NCBI GenBank assembly: GCA_017518255.1
Contig: JAFWVK010000115.1
Span: 1 to 64,000, forward strand
Length of the DNA: 64,000 nt
Reading direction: 5' to 3'
Source: Oscillospiraceae bacterium
GTDB lineage: Bacteria > Bacillota > Clostridia > Oscillospirales > Ruminococcaceae
Within the stretch, counting starts at the first letter, position 1, and each line of letters begins with the position of its first letter. Positions 62,112 through 64,000 of this stretch are shown here, piece after piece. The notes under the pieces are model-generated. The model was not told the origin of the DNA and did not search any database. It saw nothing but the letters and a program-made list of their open reading frames with translations. The translations under genes were made by a program, and so were the position numbers.

Positions 62112-63173
62112 ATGATTCTGAATAATCTGCTCTTTGAGGGCAAACTGACCGACCTTACAATCGAAAACGGAAAAATCACCGCAGTCTCCCCCGCCGGAAC
62201 CGCCGGCCGCGGTGCAGACTGCTCCGGGCTGACTGTCATTCCGGGTCTTGTCGATATGCATGCACACGGCTGCGTCGGATTCGATACAATGGACGGAAAA
62301 TTCGAGGAGATGTGCGCGTTCCTCGCAAAAAACGGCACAACCTCATGGCTGCCGACTACAATGACACAGAGCTATGAAGCAATCAAGCATGTCACGGAAA
62401 GCAAGATTGATGTCCCCGGAACCCGCATCCTCGGTTTTCACATGGAAGGTCCGTACATCAACGAAAAAAGGAAGGGCGCACAGAACGGCAAATTCATCCG
62501 CAATCCCGATTTGGAAGAATTCCGCAGTCTGCCGGGTATGCGCGTTGTGACGATTGCACCGGAGCTTCCGGGCAGCGAGGAATTCATCAGAAGCTGCAAT
62601 GCACTGGTCTGCATCGGTCATACCGATGCGGATTACGATACCTGCATCTCGGCAATCGAAGCGGGCGCAAACTGCCTGACCCATACGTTCAATGCAATGC
62701 CCGGCATTCACCACAGAAATCCCGGTCCGATCGGCGCCGCACTGAAAAAGAATATCTATGTGCAGGCAATTACAGACGGACTGCATCTGCATCCGTCAAT
62801 CTGCCTGCTGCTCTATAAAGCGTTCGGTCCGGACCGCATGGTCATCATCAGCGACTCCATGCGCGCAACAGGACTCGGCGACGGGACCTATGAATTCGGC
62901 GGACAGGATATTACCGTAAAGGACAGCGTTGCCCGCACCGCAGACGGTGCCATCGCAGGCTCAACCTCAACCCTCTGGCGCTGCGTCAAACAGGCAGCCT
63001 CCTTCGGCATTCCGTTTGACGATGCCGTGCGCATGGCAACGAGAACCCCCGCTGATATGATCGGCGCACCGGAAAAAGGCAGAATTGAGGCAGGCGCCGA
63101 TGCAGATCTGATTCTGCTGGACAGCAGCCTTGAGATCAGCCGTGTTATGATCGGCGGAGAATTCTTTGAATAA
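62112..63173 (+). CDS. nagA: N-acetylglucosamine-6-phosphate deacetylase
   Basis: Removes the acetyl group from N-acetylglucosamine-6-phosphate, a key step in amino-sugar use. The 353-residue amidohydrolase has HxH in VDMHAHGCVG, metal-binding Glu in GFHMEGPYIN, and His in VCIGHTDADYD and CLTHTFNAM. The catalytic Asp is in MVIISDSM. It is somewhat shorter than the common 380 residues. It lies 23 bp after the ROK gene, in the same transcript. No nagB is seen in the window. Confidence 0.95.
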   Translation: MILNNLLFEGKLTDLTIENGKITAVSPAGTAGRGADCSGLTVIPGLVDMHAHGCVGFDTMDGKFEEMCAFLAKNGTTSWLPTTMTQSYEAIKHVTESKIDVPGTRILGFHMEGPYINEKRKGAQNGKFIRNPDLEEFRSLPGMRVVTIAPELPGSEEFIRSCNALVCIGHTDADYDTCISAIEAGANCLTHTFNAMPGIHHRNPGPIGAALKKNIYVQAITDGLHLHPSICLLLYKAFGPDRMVIISDSMRATGLGDGTYEFGGQDITVKDSVARTADGAIAGSTSTLWRCVKQAASFGIPFDDAVRMATRTPADMIGAPEKGRIEAGADADLILLDSSLEISRVMIGGEFFE

Positions 63174-63188
63174 GGAGATGCAGCAGCT

Positions 63189-63689
63189 TTGAACGACCTA
63201 TGTGCCGTCATCCGGCATACCGTTATTCCGAATTTCATCAATCTCCGCATCGCACTGCGCACCTATGACAGAAATGCACTGTGCTGCGGAGCACCCTGCT
63301 GGCGCTGGGCATATCACACCATCCATTCCGCAGACAAATGGTTCTTTAATCCGTTTGTCTATGAGGAACCGGAATTCCATGAAGACGGAATGGATAATCC
63401 GTTCAAGCCGTGTACGGTGCAGCTTTCCGACGAGCAGCTTCTTGCCTATCTGGATGCAGTCGAGCAGAAAACAATCCGTTATCTGGATTCGCTCAGTGAT
63501 GCAATGCTTTCCGAAAAGCCGGAGCAGTGTAAATATACCCGCATGGAGCTTGTTCTGCGGCAGTTCAGGCATCTGACCTTTCACACCGGGCTGCTCAACG
63601 GGCAGACTGCCGTCACGACCGGAAAATTTCCGCTCTGGGTCAATGAGCCGGAAAAATATACCGAAGGGTGCAGCCTGTTTGAAAGATGA
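63189..63689 (+). CDS. DinB-like protein
   Basis: A 166-residue protein, probably a four-helix bundle of the DinB/YfiT superfamily. The putative metal-binding histidines are in AYHTIHSADKW near residue 42 and in RHLTFHTGLLNG near 130. The spacing fits that superfamily, whose members are thiol transferases or have unknown roles. It starts at a TTG with AAGGAGA about ten bases upstream and lies 15 bp after nagA. Its link to amino-sugar use is unclear. Confidence 0.75.
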   Translation: MNDLCAVIRHTVIPNFINLRIALRTYDRNALCCGAPCWRWAYHTIHSADKWFFNPFVYEEPEFHEDGMDNPFKPCTVQLSDEQLLAYLDAVEQKTIRYLDSLSDAMLSEKPEQCKYTRMELVLRQFRHLTFHTGLLNGQTAVTTGKFPLWVNEPEKYTEGCSLFER

Positions 63690-63767
63690 TATCCCATCCC
63701 GTTTCCGACGATATCAGGGAACCGGGATTGATTTCATATGGAATGATTGAAAAGAGGTAATTATTAC

Positions 63768-64000
63768 ATGCAGACAGTTCTCGTATTATTCGGCGGCGTT
63801 TCTCCGGAACACGCCGTCTCGCTTGTTTCCGCAGAAGCGGTACTTCGCAACATGAACAAGGAAAACCGGAAGATTCTGCCGGTCGGAATCACTGCGGAGG
63901 GCAAGTGGATTCTTTTCGGCGGCGGAGATTATTCGCTGATTGCACAGGATAAATGGGAGGATCATCCGGATAACTGTCCGGCATTTCTTTCCCCGGAGCG
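63768..64000 (+). CDS. ddl: D-alanine--D-alanine ligase, 3' end cut by window edge
   Basis: The first 77 codons of a ligase that joins two D-alanines for peptidoglycan. The start MQTVLVLFGGVSPEHAVSL is the well-known Ddl opening, including the FGGxSxEHxVSL signature with the active-site Glu. It continues through KILPVGITAEGKW, another family mark. AAAGAGG lies ten bases before the ATG. The frame is open to the end of the window. The full gene should be about 340-370 codons. Confidence 0.9.
   Translation, partial: MQTVLVLFGGVSPEHAVSLVSAEAVLRNMNKENRKILPVGITAEGKWILFGGGDYSLIAQDKWEDHPDNCPAFLSPE

Overview
This window reads as chromosomal DNA of a cellulosome-forming anaerobic Firmicute, most like a Ruminococcus of the R. 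flavefaciens / R. champanellensis group. The reasons are a GH48 cellulase and a GH26 enzyme with nearly identical C-terminal dockerins, a GH5 enzyme with an internal dockerin of another type, a V-type ATPase operon, a sortase locus, spoVG, and Gram-positive style AGGAGG ribosome sites with near-consensus sigma-A promoters. The species is inference. No rRNA, tRNA or CRISPR array was seen.

Layout. 1-960: the end of a tyrosine recombinase gene cut by the window edge, followed by GGTAGAA direct repeats, probably the end of an integrated element. 1205-7473: an operon of a YfhO-type membrane protein and three enzymes (rfbF, rfbG, rfbH) that make CDP-4-keto-3,6-dideoxyglucose. 7622-10144 (-): the GH48 cellulase with a 300-nt leader. 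10776-15564: a Gld-like ABC transporter (ATPase, permease, GldG-like and DUF4340 partners) behind a promoter with PHO-box-like direct repeats. 15714-17960: a triplicated promoter unit driving a zinc-ribbon protein and a TPM-domain protein. 18124-21494: gltX, a small zinc ribbon, a superoxide reductase without the usual Cys4 centre, and a ferredoxin-like aldo/keto reductase. 21599-24864 (-): two paralogous anchored surface proteins, a sortase and a membrane protein in one overlapping operon.

25092-33911: a nine-gene V-type ATPase operon (stalk G/H, C, I, K, F, E, A, B, D). 33983-42788: an N-carbamoylputrescine amidase, a zinc-ribbon membrane protein, putP and fhs (-), RNase R, and a protein that may be a degenerate phosphohexomutase. 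42841-47492 (-): U32 protease-like protein, zapA, lexA and murC. Then spoVG (+), and a Nudix hydrolase with a second YfhO protein (-). 51832-57548: dockerin-bearing GH26, guaA (-) and dockerin-bearing GH5 (-). 57795-64000: a degenerate CPBP (CAAX protease-like) protein, tadA, an NAD-dependent epimerase, a ROK protein with an extra N-terminal domain, nagA, a DinB-like protein and the first part of a D-Ala-D-Ala ligase gene.

How parts fit together. The cellulase, GH26 and GH5 genes would supply dockerin-borne enzymes to a scaffoldin encoded elsewhere. The rfb genes and YfhO proteins point to surface glycan synthesis, and the sortase locus adds a surface-protein system. nagA and the ROK protein suggest amino-sugar salvage, while murC and ddl belong to peptidoglycan synthesis. 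The most notable unexplained items are the sortase locus with a possible non-LPXTG sorting signal, the triplicated promoter/operator unit, the PHO-box-like array, and the incomplete CDP-dideoxysugar pathway.
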